From assembly GCF_002994745.2 (NCBI RefSeq), contig NC_037091.1:12834501-12898500 (forward strand): a stretch of 64,000 bases of DNA, in the 5' to 3' direction. Below, piece by piece: positions 20,871 through 33,560 of the stretch; position 1 is the first letter of the stretch, and each line of letters opens with the position of its first letter. The notes under the pieces are model-generated. The model was not told where the DNA came from, ran no database searches, and worked only from the letters and a program-made list of their open reading frames with translations. A program made the position numbers and the translations under genes. This DNA comes from Rosa chinensis. Taxonomy: Eukaryota; Streptophyta; Magnoliopsida; Rosales; Rosaceae.

Positions 20871-21560
20871 TATTTTCTTTTGGTCTAATTTAATATTGTC
20901 TGATTTCAATTTGTAAAAGTAGATTGTCATCGTCAGAGGAAGATCTGTATATTAATTATACTTGGATGATTTTATTTTATTTTTTAGTTAAGGTCAAAGA
21001 ACCAGAAAACTTTATCCAATTTTACAAAAGTTCAATGAAAATTTCATCATCTTTATCTGATATATCAATAAATATTGACTTTTTAAAGTTAGGGTGAAAA
21101 TGAAAATGGCTCCATATGTTAAATTATAGCCAAAGAAAAAGAGAAAACAAGAGAAAATGGGCTTGGTCTTGCATCGATCAGAAACCGGAGCAGCCCGATC
21201 GATGGCCTAAGCCATGGTCAATTGCCAAACCATTTGCGCCTAAAACAAAGTGTCTCGATCGAGCCACCTAGACCGCCAATGCCACCACCATGAAGAAGTT
21301 TTTTTTTTCCGGAAAAGACTCTTGCGTAGGGGTGTAGCAACTTCCTCCTCATCAAGAAATTAAATCAACCAATAAACCAAAAGCCTGTAAGGTTTCACCT
21401 TCTACACACAAACGAGGCGTTGCGTTGTCGTATATACGGAAGGGTCGTGAGATAAGCAACAAAGACTTTTCGTTGAAACCCAACCCTAGCGCTCCGTTTT
21501 CTCTCCATCTTTGAGTAAGCCAACACTACCAACATGTTAAAAGTTTAAATAATATGTTAT
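20871..21560. other. Intergenic DNA
   Basis: The first ~90 bp resemble the promoter flank of the SPH gene at 38901-39344. The rest (about 21080-21550) is unassigned and contains two GATCGAT-rich phrases. The last five bases, gttat at 21556-21560, are the left target duplication of copia element 2. Confidence 0.5.
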
Positions 21561-21763
21561 TGTTTAAGGATATCTCTATTTGTGTTTGGCCCAAACTCTA
21601 GGTTATTTGACCTAGTGGTAATAAGGTTTAATTAGAAGAATCTAGAGAGTATCTTTCCTTGTATGATTCAGACTCTATGCATTGTAATCCTCTATATAAA
21701 GAGGCCCCTATTATCAATGAGAATACACAACAAATACCTCTCAAATTCAGTTTCTCTACAACA
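21561..21763 (+). repeat. 5' LTR of copia element 2
   Basis: 203 bp, beginning TGTTTAAGGATATC and ending TCTCTACAACA. It includes a TATA-like CTATATAAAG near 21693-21702, followed by AGGCCCCTATTATCAATGAG, which probably spans the transcription start. It matches 28307-28509. Confidence 0.93.
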
Positions 21764-21775
21764 CGTTATCAGCAC
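21764..21775 (+). other. Primer-binding-site motif, element 2
   Basis: CGTTATCAGCAC directly follows the 5' LTR. The identical motif follows the 5' LTRs of element 3 (36270 to 36259, minus) and element 5 (51453-51464). Position and conservation indicate the minus-strand primer site; the priming tRNA is not identified here. Confidence 0.7.
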
Positions 21776-22789
21776 AAAGCCCTAACCCTGAAACCCTAAA
21801 TTCGTAACCTTCAAATCTTAGAAACCACCGCCGCCTGCCTTGAAGCTCTCAATCCCAGGAACCCAGAACCGGCGGCGCCATCCCCAAAACCGGTCGGAAT
21901 CAACTTGAACCGGCCACCGGAAGTGTTCAAACCGGCCTCCCAAGAAGAATCCGAAGATCTTCTGTGTGGTTCTCCATCTTCCCGTCCACCCTTCACTGCC
22001 ACCTTTTGTCAGTAGCTGCACCTCGTCCCCAGAATCCAAAACATGAAAAATCACCACCAAAACCAGCCTAAATTCAACCGAACCGGCCACCGGCGTCTAC
22101 CTGACCCGAACCGGTAGGAAAAAAAAAAAAGGGAACCTTGGCAGCCCAAGCCCACATGCCGTAGCCCATAGCGGAGCCCACGTGCAGCAGCCCACTGCGT
22201 AGCCCACATGCAGCAGCCAAGCCGCCAAGCTGCCTGCCCACGTGCACCTGCCAGAGAAAAAAAAAAAAAAGGGGAAAGAAAGAAGTGGGCCGGAAAGAAG
22301 AAAGAAAAAAGAAAGAAAGTGGTGGGCCGGGAAAAAAAAAAAAAGGAAGAAGAAGAGAAAGGAAAAAAAAGGGGAGAGGAAGCCCACGCCCACATTCGAG
22401 GTATTTTTTTTTATATTTAATTTCTTTTGCTTCCGTAATTTCAATATCTTTTCTTTTTCTCGGGGACTTCCAACATCCCTTCTTCTACCCCCCTTTCTTC
22501 TTCATAGGGGAGACCAAAAAAGCCGAACTGTGGGGGTTCGTGCTCACTCCAAGCTTGGAGCTTGTAGAGTCCTCCAAACTTAGAGTTTGTTGAGAAGAAA
22601 AACGATCGACCACATACATCATTGTTTCGATCTAATCCAAAACCCCTCTTGGAATCGGATTTTCTTGGAAGCGACTATGCTCAGAAAATCCCTAATTTCT
22701 TGGAAGTGACTACGCTCAGAAATTTAATAGTTTTTCGTGGTAACCTTTTTCGCTCCGAAACTAACCCTAATCTTGTGTTGTTTTTCAGG
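21776..22789 (+). other. Leader of copia element 2
   Basis: A non-coding leader. The first part is C-rich with several CCGGCC motifs. Positions 22120-22250 contain GCCCA/CCCAC motifs, and 22248-22385 is A/G-rich with GGGCCGG interruptions. Before gag it ends with gtttttcag|g, a splice-acceptor-like site. The layout resembles that of family A leaders though the sequence is different. Confidence 0.6.
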
Positions 22790-23877
22790 ATGAGTTACTT
22801 GAACAAGTTGAACTTTGTTCCACTAGAGACAACTGGTGCGGGATACCATAGGTGGGTCCGAGATGTGCGCCAACATCTTAAGGCTGATGGACTTCTGGAA
22901 GCCATCCAAGAGCCTAGTCAGAATGTGCTCTCCATTGAGCAAGCTACTGCTTTTGAAGCCAATCAAGCTAAAGCCATCATTCTCATGACAAGGCACATGA
23001 ACGACGTGCTCCAAAGTGAATACCTCAATGAGGAAGACCCAAGAAAGCTATGGGTAGAACTTGAGCAGCGATTTGGCAACGTTCGTGACTCCCTGCTTCC
23101 TGATTTAGAAGTGCGATGGCATAGCCTCCGCTTTTGTGATTTCAAGTCTGTGCTTGATTATAACTTGAAAGCTCTTCGTATCAAGTCTCTGATGGAATTT
23201 TGTGGCCAAGCCATAACTGATACGATGTTGATCGAGAAGACTCTCTCTACCTTCCCCATCTCTGCCCTGATGATTTCAAAGAATTATCGGATTGATATGA
23301 AAGCAGGACGTATCACAAGGTTTCATGAGCTTATTGGTGCCATGAACGTAGCTAAAAAGCACGACAACATACTTGTGAAGAACTATCACGCTAGACCCGT
23401 GGGAACCAAGTCTATTCTGGAGTCTAACTATAGTCGTGCCCCCAAGGGAGGACGCAAGGAGCGAAACCCTAAGAGTAGGGACAATTTTGGACGTTCTGGT
23501 CCATATTCTCGCCCTAAAGAGGAAGGAAATCGCCAAGAGAGGCGTGCACGGAACCGTGGAGGTCAACGTGTGAAGAGAGAGAGAGGCAGAGCCTCCACTA
23601 TGGTGGTGACGCCACCAAGAGTAATAGTCGTCCAAATCATGCACCAAAAGCATCTCGATCAAGGGAGCCTGACCATAAAGATGTTTGTCTTCGATGTGGA
23701 TCAAGTGGACATTGGGCAAAGAAGTGTACTGCATCCCAGAACGTTGCCAACGCATACAAGATGTATCGTGAAGCAAGGGAGGCAAATTACATGGAACAAG
23801 AAGATCCAGATAGAGATCTCGATCTAAGGGTGGAAGACTACAAGGATCAAGACCCAGAAACTGGCGATTTTGATTGA
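22790..23877 (+). pseudogene. gag: copia gag, element 2 (frameshifted)
   Basis: The start ATG 22790 follows gtttttcagg. The N-terminal half has the plant copia gag fold (blocks ETTGAGYHRWVRDVR and KLWVELEQRFGNVRDSLLP). The basic tail (RRARNRGGQRVKRERGR) is followed by a frame change near 23590. In the other frame the CCHC knuckle, CLRCGSSGHWAKKC, and an acidic C-terminus end at TGA 23875-23877. Without the shift the product would be about 362 residues. It is from a different family to the gag at 2513 but has the same architecture. Confidence 0.88.
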
Positions 23878-24236
23878 GTTTTTTTATTTTCCAAGAGATG
23901 TAGGCAATTGCCATATTACTTTTGTAGTAGATGCCAATGATATTAGTCTTTCTTCAAAGCTGGCGTACTCAATGTAAAAGTGATGTCTAGGAAGGTTTTG
24001 AGATAAGTGGTACTTAAGCGAGCTTTGCTCCACCGACAACTCTCTACTCACCTGGTCACATTTACATTGGAATTACTAAAAGAAGTTAGACGACTACCAT
24101 TGTTTTGCATTAACTAGTTTATTGGATTAGATTTTCTTTGGTTAAAGAAACGATGCTGTAATTCCGTTTGGCTTATTAATAAAGTTGAGTTCTTTTCTTT
24201 ATGACTCCTTTTTAATTACAAGCTTTTCTTTTAGGA
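23878..24236 (+). promoter_or_regulatory. gag-pol spacer of element 2
   Basis: A 359-bp non-coding spacer ending in a pyrimidine-rich tract and ttttcttttag|gaATG at the pol start. The length and end match the spacer of element 1 (356 bp), although the sequences are from two families. Confidence 0.4.
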
Positions 24237-27200
24237 ATGGATGAACTTCAATGTCTTGCGGATAGTGCGACTACGCACACCATTCTACGACATAGGCAAT
24301 TATTCTTAGAGATGTTGCCTACATATTCCTCTGTGACTACGATGGCTGGGCCATCAAGTTTAGTTCAAGGACATGGAATGGCCCAATTCCTTTTGGCCAA
24401 TGGCACCTTGATTAAAGTCACTGAAGCTCTCTACGCTCCTAAGACAAATTGAATCTTATTAAGCTTTAAAGATATAAGAGCCAACGGATTCCATGCGGAA
24501 ACGCCTAGTGAGAACGGAATAGAATTCCTTTGCATTACCTCTAATGATTACGGATGAAAGCGCATCTTAGAGAAGCTTATGTGTCAATCTAGTGGACTTT
24601 ATGTCACTACAATTCGACCAATTGAATCCAATAATGTCATAAGAGAAGATCTCTTGGATTCAGACACATATTGGCTTTGGTATGACCGACTAGGACATCC
24701 TGGTCGTGATATGGTGCTCCGTACACTTAAGACTTCACACGGGCATCCTTTCTTCAGAATGAGAAGAAGCAAGAATCAAAAATTGATTCCAGGACTTAGC
24801 AAGACTGCAAAAATTGCAGCTTCTGGCGCTGCTGCTGTTTCGGCCGTCCCTGTCCCTAATGATGACGCCATGGTTGCTCCTCCTAGTGGCCATGATGCCA
24901 CACAAACCAATTTTCATGGCTCTAACGCCATAATGGGAGATGTAGTCACACACTTTGCTTCTAATAGCGCTACAGACGCTCAGGCCCAACTAAAATCCTC
25001 ATTGGTTGCTTCTAAGGCCCCTTGCTCATTTTCCAAAGCCTGTTCCTTCGGGATATTAGGACCGAGACCGTCCTACGCAAAGGATCCAAAAATACTCATT
25101 CCGTTCTTACAGAGAATCCAAGGAGATATATGTGGACCAATTCAACCATCATGCGGACCTTTTAAATACTTTATGGTATTGGTTGATGCGTCGACACGCT
25201 GGTCATATGTCGCGATGTTGTCCACTCGAAATGCTGCTTATGCTAAACTCCTCGCCCAGATTATCCTTCTACGGGCTCACTACCCTGACCATCCTATTAA
25301 GTCAATTTGACTTGATAATGCTGGGGAGTTTACATCAAAAACATTCGATGTCTATTGCATGTCACTGGGGATTGATGTAGAACATCCAGTTCCCCATGTT
25401 CATACCCAGAATGGTCTCGCAGAAGCCGCTATCAAACGACTGCAGATGATAGCACGGACATTGGTTATGCGCACCAATCTCCCTGTTTCTGCTTGGGGAT
25501 ATGCAATATTGCATGCAGCGACACTAATTCGTCTACGACCCACTGCAACCCAATCATACTCTGCGTTACAGCTAGTGACTGGGTACGAGCCTGATCTCTC
25601 GCATTTACGCATTTTTGGGTGTTCTATCTATGTGCCTATTACGCCGCCACAACGTACTAAGATGGGTCCACAACGACGAATGGGCATCTATGTTGGCTAT
25701 GAATCTCCAACCATTGTCGGCTATCTTGAACCCTTGACAGGCGATCTCTTTACCGCTAGATTTGCGGATTGTCACTTTGATGAGACAGTCTTCCCATCAT
25801 TAGGGGGAGATAAGAACACATATGTTCAACAGGAACGACATGAATTGTCGTGGTCTGTCCCCACTATGTCTCATCACGATCCCTGTACCGCACAGTCCGA
25901 ACTTGAAGTGCGAAGAATAATTGAGCTCCAGAAAGTAGCAGACACTCTGCCTGATGCGTTTTCTGATGTTGCCAAAGTGACGAGATCACACATACCTGCT
26001 GCAAACGTGCCTGCAAGGATTGAAGTCCCAAATAATGGACATATCGCCACTCCTGTGACACCAGGAGATGGCGCCATTGCCCAGAATGGCAATGATGTGG
26101 AGTCTATGGCCGCAAGTCCGGCAAGGAAGCTCGGTAGACCGATTGGTTCGAAGGATACTCGCCCTAGAAAGAGAGCGAATGAGGCACAAACAAATCCTTT
26201 GATCATCGATACTCAAAATCCGTCCTATGAGAATATTCCGGATTATGGTTATGTCCAAGAGACATCATTGGGGGACGCCTCAATGTCAGAACCTATCCAT
26301 GAGAACGTAGAGATCTCTGTAAATTACACTAGTGTACATGGGACGTGGGAAAGAAATTCCATCATCATTGATGATGTATTCGCGTATTCAGTGGCGCGTG
26401 AGATTATGGAGACCGATGACATCGAACCACGCTTCGTTGATGAATGCCAACGTAGAGCTGATTGGCCAAAATGGAAAGATGCGATCCAGGCAGAACTTGA
26501 TTCTCTAGCGAAAAGAAAGGTATTTGGCAAAGTTGTACCAATACCGCCTAACACCAAACCAGTTGGTCACAAATGGGTATTCGTTAGAAAGCGTAATGAG
26601 AAAAACGAGATTGTAAGATACAAAGCTCGCCTTGTGGCCAAGGCTTCTCAAAACGCCCTGGAATCGACTACAAGGAGACCTATTCTCTCGTAATGGACGT
26701 CATTACATTCCGCTACCTTATCAGTTTGGTAGTTTCTGAAAAACTGAACATGCAACTTATGGATGTGGTTACTGCGTATCTATATGGGGATCTAGATACG
26801 GAAATATACATGAAGATTCCATATGGAATTCAGTTACCCAAATCAAGTGGCTCTAAACCACAGAGCACGTTTGCGATTAGATTGAAATGCTCACTATATG
26901 GATTGAAACAATCCGGACGGATGTGGTATAACCGTCTAAGTGACTACTTGATTGGAAATGGATATGTCAACAATGAACTATGCCCATGTGTGTTCATAAA
27001 AAGGATAAGTTTCGGATTTGCAATAGTAGCAGTTTATGTCGATGACATGAACATAATTGGCACCCTTAAAGAGTTAAGGGAAACCGCTGAACACTTGAAA
27101 TCCGAGTTTGAGATGAAAGATCTTGGGAAAACACAGTTTTGCCTCGTGTTGGAACTTGAGCACCATAGAGATGGTATCCTGATTCATCAATCAGCTTATA

Positions 27201-28114
27201 CCCAAAAGATGCTTAGGCGTTTCAACACTGACAAGATTAAGCCTTCAAGTACTCCAATGGTCGTCCGTAGTCTTGATCCAAAGAAGGATCCATTCTGTCC
27301 AAAAGATGACGACGAAGAAGTGCTAGAGGCAGAAGTGCCCTATCTAAGTGCAATAGGCGCATTATTGTACTTAGCACAATGCACAAGACCAGATATCTCA
27401 TTCGTTGTGAATTTGTTAGCTAGATATAGCTCTGTGCCAACACGACGCCATTGGACTGGTGTTAAAGATATCTTTCGATACCTAAGTGGTACAATCGATA
27501 TGGGCTTGTTCTATCCCTATAGAGAGAAGATGGATTCGGACCCATCAAGTGTCAGAGACGCCACACATGGTGGACTGCGTTCCCTCTCCCCAACCGAAAA
27601 CGATGTAAGTGTTTTGGAAGGTTTTGCTAATGCTGGGTACCTCTTGGACCCACACAAAGGTCGCTCCCAAACTGGTTATGTTTTCACCATGGGAAAGACC
27701 GCGATATCTTGGAGGTCTACAAAGCAGACCTTAGTCGCTACCTCTTCGAATCATGCAGAGATTATTGCTCTTCACGAAGCAGTTCGTGAATGCATATGGC
27801 TTCGATCCATAGTTACGCATGTTCGAAGCAATTGTGGTTTGAAGTCTACCATAGATGAGCCAACGAGCATTTATGGGGATAAAGCTGCTTGCATTGAACA
27901 AATGAAGCAAGGCTACATCAAAGGCGACAACACCAAGCACATATCGCCCAAATTCTTCTATAATCAGCAACAACAAAAGCTCGTCAAGATCAAAGTGAAC
28001 CAGGTTCGATCTGAGGACAATGAGGCAGACTTGTTTACTAAGTCATTGCCCAAATCCACGTTCGAGAAACATGTGGCAAGAATTGGCTTACGAAAATTAT
28101 CTGAACTCCCATGA
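24237..28114 (+). pseudogene. pol: copia pol, element 2 (three stops, one frameshift)
   Basis: The polyprotein starts at ATG 24237. The protease motif is DSATTHTI (the usual Gly is Ala). Integrase has LGHPG and the C-C pair in FSKACSF, then LVDAST, LDNAGEFTS and HTQNGLAEA for the D-D-E core. Reverse transcriptase has KARLVA and YVDDMNI. RNase H has ISWRSTKQTLVATSSN and GDKAACIEQ, where most copia elements have D-N-A. The C-terminal part from 26693 is open to TGA 28112-28114. Lesions: TGA at 24450, 24555 and 25308 and a frameshift near 26640. At least two of the TGA codons align with CGA/AGG arginine codons in other copies. Confidence 0.92.
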
Positions 28115-28306
28115 TCGTAATCATCAGGGGGAGGCACAGACGTCAGGGGGAGATGTCTACATGTTCGTCTCGAATCATGAAGGGTGTGTTGTGCTCTTTT
28201 TCCCCTTCGACCGAGGTTATTTTTGTCCCACTGGGTTTTTGTTACTCGGCAAGGTTTTTAATGAGGCAACGAGAGAAGCACCGCGTTTGGACAACACAAG
28301 GGGGAG
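28115..28306 (+). promoter_or_regulatory. Conserved 3' tail and polypurine tract, element 2
   Basis: Two TCAGGGGGAG motifs (about 28124-28133 and 28143-28152) are followed by gtgctctttttccccttcga and ggcaaggtttttaatgag. The polypurine tract aagggggag (28298-28306) abuts the LTR. The order and spacing match family A elements. Confidence 0.75.
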
Positions 28307-28509
28307 TGTTTAAGGATATCTCTATTTGTGTTTGGCCCAAACTCTAGGTTACTTGACCTAGTGGTAATAGGGTTTAATTAGAAGAATCTGGAGAGTATCT
28401 TTCCTTGTATGATTCAGACTCTATGCATTGTAATCCTCTATATAAAGAGGCCCCTATTATAAATGAGAATACACAGCAAATTCCTCTCAAATTCAGTTTC
28501 TCTATAACA
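28307..28509 (+). repeat. 3' LTR of copia element 2
   Basis: 203 bp, TGTTTAAGG...TCTATAACA, preceded by the polypurine tract and followed by the target duplication gttat. Confidence 0.95.
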
Positions 28510-28619
28510 GTTATTTATATATTTAATTGTTTTTTTTTCGAGCCCATGCACATAGGTGGGCTTGAGGCGACGCTTTTTAAGCCTTACTTCAGGTCCATGA
28601 CGTCCGTCCTTATTAAAAG

Positions 28620-29539
28620 CAAGGACTAAAAAATCGATAAAATCGGCGAAATATCGCCGAAATTATCGTTTTTTTGCTCCTCCGAAATTATCTCCGCATA
28701 CCACACTAATTTCGTCCGAAAACTTCGAAATATCGAGATATTTCGCTATATATTGGATTAATATCGCGATATTTTGAAATTTTCCTCAGTTGCTCTCAAA
28801 CTGAAAATTCTCAAAAGTTGTACAGACAGTGGTTTCGAACCTCAGACCACTTATAAATTAAGCGAGCACCAAGACCACCTCTGCTACGCTGCTTTTGTGG
28901 TTATTGCTATATCTTTTTATTATATATGGTCCATATTCTGAACATGTAAATTTTATAAATTATCCTTTCTTTTTTAATTCAACTATTAATTTATAAGTTT
29001 TACATTCACTTCACTCCAATATTTTTTAACTTATCTTTTGAAATTCTAACTCTATAGATATAAAAATTTTCAACATATTCATGTCATTCTTTCTATATCT
29101 AGTATCTACTTCCTCACTCACATTCCTTTACATCAAGTATCTATCATTTTTTTACTTTCAAATAAAAAATTAGTTACTCAAGGTTACTGAGTATTTGCTT
29201 TTTATAATTTATTTTCATAATTAATAAAAAATATTTAGTATGTATTAAGTCAAATTCAATAATTGTTGTTTGTCAGTGATTCTATATATACCTATTCTCC
29301 TTTAATAACTACAAGTCACTATGAAATGAAGCTTGTTCAATATATTCCTTTCATATATAGTAGACAATTGATAAAATAAACATATTTAGAAGTTTCACTT
29401 AAAATTTCCATGTTTTTCTTCAAATTTCCATCATTTTTATTGATTATTTACCGAAATCGATATATCCTCGATATTTCCGTCGAAATTTCCGTTTCCGGGA
29501 CCATCGATATTTCCTCGAAACTCGATATTTTGGTCCTTG
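28620..29539. mobile_element. Non-autonomous hAT-like element
   Basis: 920 bp. The left end, CAAGGACTAAAAAATCGA, and the right end in reverse, CAAGGACCAAAATATCGA, form an imperfect terminal inverted repeat. A perfect 8-bp duplication, attaaaag, flanks it (28612-28619 and 29540-29547). Near both ends are repeated ATATCG/CGAAATATCG motifs, as expected of subterminal transposase-binding sites. The interior is AT-rich with no transposase. It sits between copia elements 2 and 3. Confidence 0.88.
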
Positions 29540-29599
29540 ATTAAAAGTAACATTTATTTTTCAAAATTACCAGAGCTATTATGACTAAAAGGAGCTAAT

Positions 29600-29812
29600 T
29601 GTTAAAGTAAAATTGAGATGGAATTGGTCTCCTCATTTTATTTCATAGTCCCTTTATATAGAGATAGAATTACAATAGAAATATCGATTACATTAATGAT
29701 ACTAAATGCAGATTGATCTGTAATTGCACTGATTGATGGTAATCACTGATTCCTTGATTCCCTCTCCGTCAGTTGCTTTGACGAAGGCACACAATATGTT
29801 TTTCCATTAACA
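29600..29812 (-). repeat. 3' LTR of copia element 3
   Basis: 213 bp. On the minus strand it starts TGTTAATGGAAAAACAT and ends TTACTTTAACA. The polypurine tract (AATGGGGAG on the minus strand, 29821-29813) precedes it. Confidence 0.92.
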
Positions 29813-30018
29813 CTCCCCATTGTGCCAAGTCAAAGACAAAATGGTGCATGAGTTGTTGTCTCACTAAAAACCTTGCCAAGTAACAATAAAAACCCTGTGG
29901 GACAAAAAATACACCTTGGTCAAAGGAAAAGAGCACAACGCATCTTTTACATTTGAGGATGACATGTGTGTGTTAGACTCCCCCTGACGTCTACACCTCC
30001 CCCTGATCTTTACATTAA

Positions 30019-33000
30019 TCAAGGGAGCTTGGAAAGTCTTCTCATTCCTATGCTTTTCACATGTTTCTCAAATGTGGCCTTAGGCAGTGATTTGGTGAAA
30101 AAATCTGCCACATTCTCCTCAGACCTTACTTGATTCACTTGAATCTTGAGGAGGGTCTGTTGTTGCTGATTGTAGGAAAACTTTGGCGATATGTGTTTTG
30201 TATTATCACCCTTGATATATCCTAGCTTCATCTGTTCGATGCAAGCTGCATTATCTTCATAAATGCAAGTAGTCTCTTCAGTGGTAGAATTCAAATCACT
30301 AGTCCCTCGAATATGTGTGATGATAGCTCTTAACCAAACACACTCACGAACCGCCTCATGTAGAGCAATGATCTCTGAGTGGTTTGAGGAGGTAGCCACA
30401 AGGGTTTGCTTGGTTGATCTCCAAGATATCGCCATGTTCCCAAAGGTAAATACATAACCAATTTAGGAACGACCTTTATGTGGGTCAGACTGTCAGGGAG
30501 GTACTCAGTATCAGCAAAACCAACCACAACGTCATTTGGCGTTTCGGTGTAGTAAGTGGCGCTTTTGCCATCAACATTTCCTTTAAGGATTGCAGTTCCA
30601 TCTGCAGTCCCTCTTGTCTCTCTGTAGGGAAAGAACAGTCCCAAGTCAATGGTTCCTTTTAGGCATCATAAATTGTCCTTGATACCATTCCAGTGACGTT
30701 AAATCTAGCTAACAAGTTCACTGAGAATGCAATGTCTGGTCGAGTACATTGGGCTAAGTACAATAATGCGCCTATTGCACTTAGATAGGGAATTTCAGCT
30801 CCCAACACCTCTTCGTCATCTTCCTTTAGACGAAATGGATCTTTCCTTGCATCCAAGCTTCGACCGATCATGGGAGTGCTAGCAGGATGCGCTTTGTCCA
30901 TGTTAAATTGCCTGACTTTTGGACATACGCAGACTGGTGGAATAGTATTCCACAAACTCGGTGTTCTAGTTCAAGGCCTAGACAGAATCGAGTTTTCCCA
31001 AGATCATTCATCTCAAATTCAGATTTCAAGTAGCTCTCGGTTTCTCTTATTTCATCAAGAGTATCTATTATGTTCATATCATCGACATATACTGCTACAA
31101 TTGCAAATCCGGAACTTGTTTTCTTAATGTATACGCAGGGGCATAATTCATCGTTCTTATATCCCTTCCCAATCAAGTAATCACTTAGACGGGTATACCA
31201 CATCCGCCCGGATTGTTCCAATCCGTAAAGTGAGCGTTTCAACCTAATTGCAAACGCACTCCGTGGTTTAGAGTCACTTGACTTGGGTAATGTATGGCCA
31301 TCAAACATTTTCATATATGTCTCTAAATCTAGATCCCTATAAAGATATGCAGTAACCACATCCATGAGCTGCATTTCCAGTCCTTTGGAAATTACCAAGC
31401 TAACTAAGTAGCGGAATGTTATAACGTCCATTAAGGAAGAGTATGTCTCCTCGTAGTCAATTCCAGAGCGTTGTGAGAAACCTTGCGCCACAAGGCGAGC
31501 CCTGTACCTCAAGACTTCATTCTTCTCATTACGCTTTCTGACAAAGGCCCATTTATGTCCTACAGGCTTTACACTTGGTGAGGTTAGCACTACTGGACCA
31601 AATACCTGTCTCTTTGTCAGAGAATCTAATTATGCCTGGATTGTTTCATTCTATTTAGGCCAATCTGCTCTTTGTTGACATTTTGCAACAGTGCGTGGTT
31701 CGATATCATCGTGCTCTATGATTCCTTGAGCAACAGTATATATCATCAATGTGTATGGAAGATCCTTCTATCAACTCATACGCACTCTCATAATCCTCTG
31801 AGATTTCTTTATTATTTTGAATCATTTTTAACATCGGAGTGTCCTCCAGTATTGATTCATGGACATAACTATAATCAGAGACAATCTCATGAGAGGGATT
31901 CTATACATTGATGATTGGTTTGTGCCTTACTCGCCCTCTTCTTCCTTGGGTGAGTGTCAATTGAACCAAGTGACCTCCCCCTCTTCCTTGGGGAGCCACA
32001 TCCTCAACCACACCTCCACTAAGTGCAGTTGCAGTGCCTCTATCTGCGGCACCGTGCCCCTTGTTGGGGACTTTTAACCTTGCAGGCACATTTGCAGCTG
32101 GTATATGTGATCTTGTCACTTTTACAATATCAGTAAACGCATCAGGAATCGAATCTGCTACGTTCTGAAGATCGATTATTCTTTTCACTTCACTTTCACT
32201 TTATGAAGTGCGGAGATCAAAATGAGACAGAGTGGGGACAAACCACGACAATTCCCGTCGTTCCTTTGGAAAATCCTTTTTCCTATCTCCCCTTAACGAC
32301 GGGAAGACTGTCTCATCAAAGTGACAGTCCGCAAATTTAGCGGTAAAGAGATCGCCTGTCAAGGTTTCCAAATAGAGGATAATTGTTGGGGATTCGTATC
32401 CAACATAAATACTTAATCGTCTCTGAGGACCCATTTTGGTGCGCTGTGGGGGTGCAATAGGCACATATGCTGCTCAACCAAATATGCGTAAGTGTGAAAT
32501 GTCAGGCTCATATCCAGTTACCAACTGGTACGCAAAAAATGGTCGGCTAGCTGTGGGTCTGAAACTAATAAGTAAAGCTGCGTGCAATATTGCATAACCC
32601 CAGGTAGATATAGGCAGGTTGGTGCGCATAACCAATGCCGTAGCCACCATCTGTAGCCTTTTGATGGTGGCTTCTGCGGAATCGTTTTGTTTATGCACAT
32701 GGGGTACAAGATGCTCTACATCGATCCCAATAGGCATGCAATAGTCATCAAATACTTTTGATGTAAACTCTCCAGCGTTATCAAGCCTTATAGACTTGAT
32801 AGGGTTATCAGGGTGGTGAGCCCTTAAACGTATAATCTGTGCTAGGAGTTTTGTAGCATTTCTTGTGGACAATAAAGCGACATGTGACCAGTGTGTTGAA
32901 GTATCCACCAGAACCATAAAGTACTTAAAATGGTCCACATTCTGGATGGATAGGTCCACAGATATCTCCTTGTATCCTTTGTAAGAATGGAATGTTTTAT

Positions 33001-33560
33001 TTTATATCTTTAGCGTAGGAAGGTCTCGATCCTGTTTTTGCTAAAGAGCAGGCTTTGCAAAACGAGTGATGTGCCTTTGAAATAGTCAATGAGGCATAAT
33101 GGGAGAGTGGTAGTGCTTCTGGTACTTCAGAAGACAATGACTGCATTTGAGCAGTACTAGAACCGACACCGTGCAGTGTGAAGGATTTTTGTCCCATTTT
33201 ATTTTTCACTCGAAAGAAGGGATGTCCATATGAGTTCGTTAAAATACGGATCATCATGTCACGACCAGGGTGCCCTAGGCGGTCATGCCAAAGCCTGTAT
33301 GAGTCAGTGTCCCACATTTCACTGTTGGTGACAGTATAAGATTCAATGATCCGAATCGTAGTGAGGTACAGTCCACTAGATTGACTCATAAGTTTCTCTA
33401 AAATGCGTTTCCTTCCACATTCATTAGGGGTAATATAAATGTATTCAATTCCATTCTCACAGTGTGTTTTTACATGATAATCGTTGGCACGAATATCTTT
33501 GAAACTTAACAAGGTTCGATTAGCTCTTGGTGCATACAGAGCGTCTTTGACTTTAAATAT
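30019..33560 (-). pseudogene. pol: copia pol, element 3 (protease lost, many breaks)
   Basis: On the minus strand the sequence resumes at DALYAPRANRTLLSFKDIRA, at the C-terminal end of protease. The catalytic DSG and the splice-acceptor-like site seen in elements 1 and 5 are deleted. Integrase (LWHDRLGHPG, CKACSLA, LDNAGEFTS), reverse transcriptase (YVDDMNI) and RNase H (ISWRSTKQTLVATSSN, KHISPKFSY) follow, separated by stops and frameshifts near 32997, 32465, 32200, 31900, 31590, 30900 and 30450. It ends at LSKLP near 30019. A non-functional family A copy. Confidence 0.9.

Larger units (their letters stand above)
21561..28509 (+). mobile_element. Ty1/copia retrotransposon, element 2 (family B)
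   Basis: Complete structure of 6949 bp: two 203-bp LTRs (TGTTTAAGG...ACAACA/ATAACA), a primer-site motif, a leader, gag, a spacer, pol, a polypurine tract and the 3' LTR. It is flanked by a 5-bp duplication, gttat (21556-21560 and 28510-28514). The LTRs differ at about seven positions by eye, so the insertion is not very recent. Gag is frameshifted and pol has three nonsense codons plus a frameshift, so it is defective. Its LTR and tail are homologous to those at the 3' end of element 5. Confidence 0.95.
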
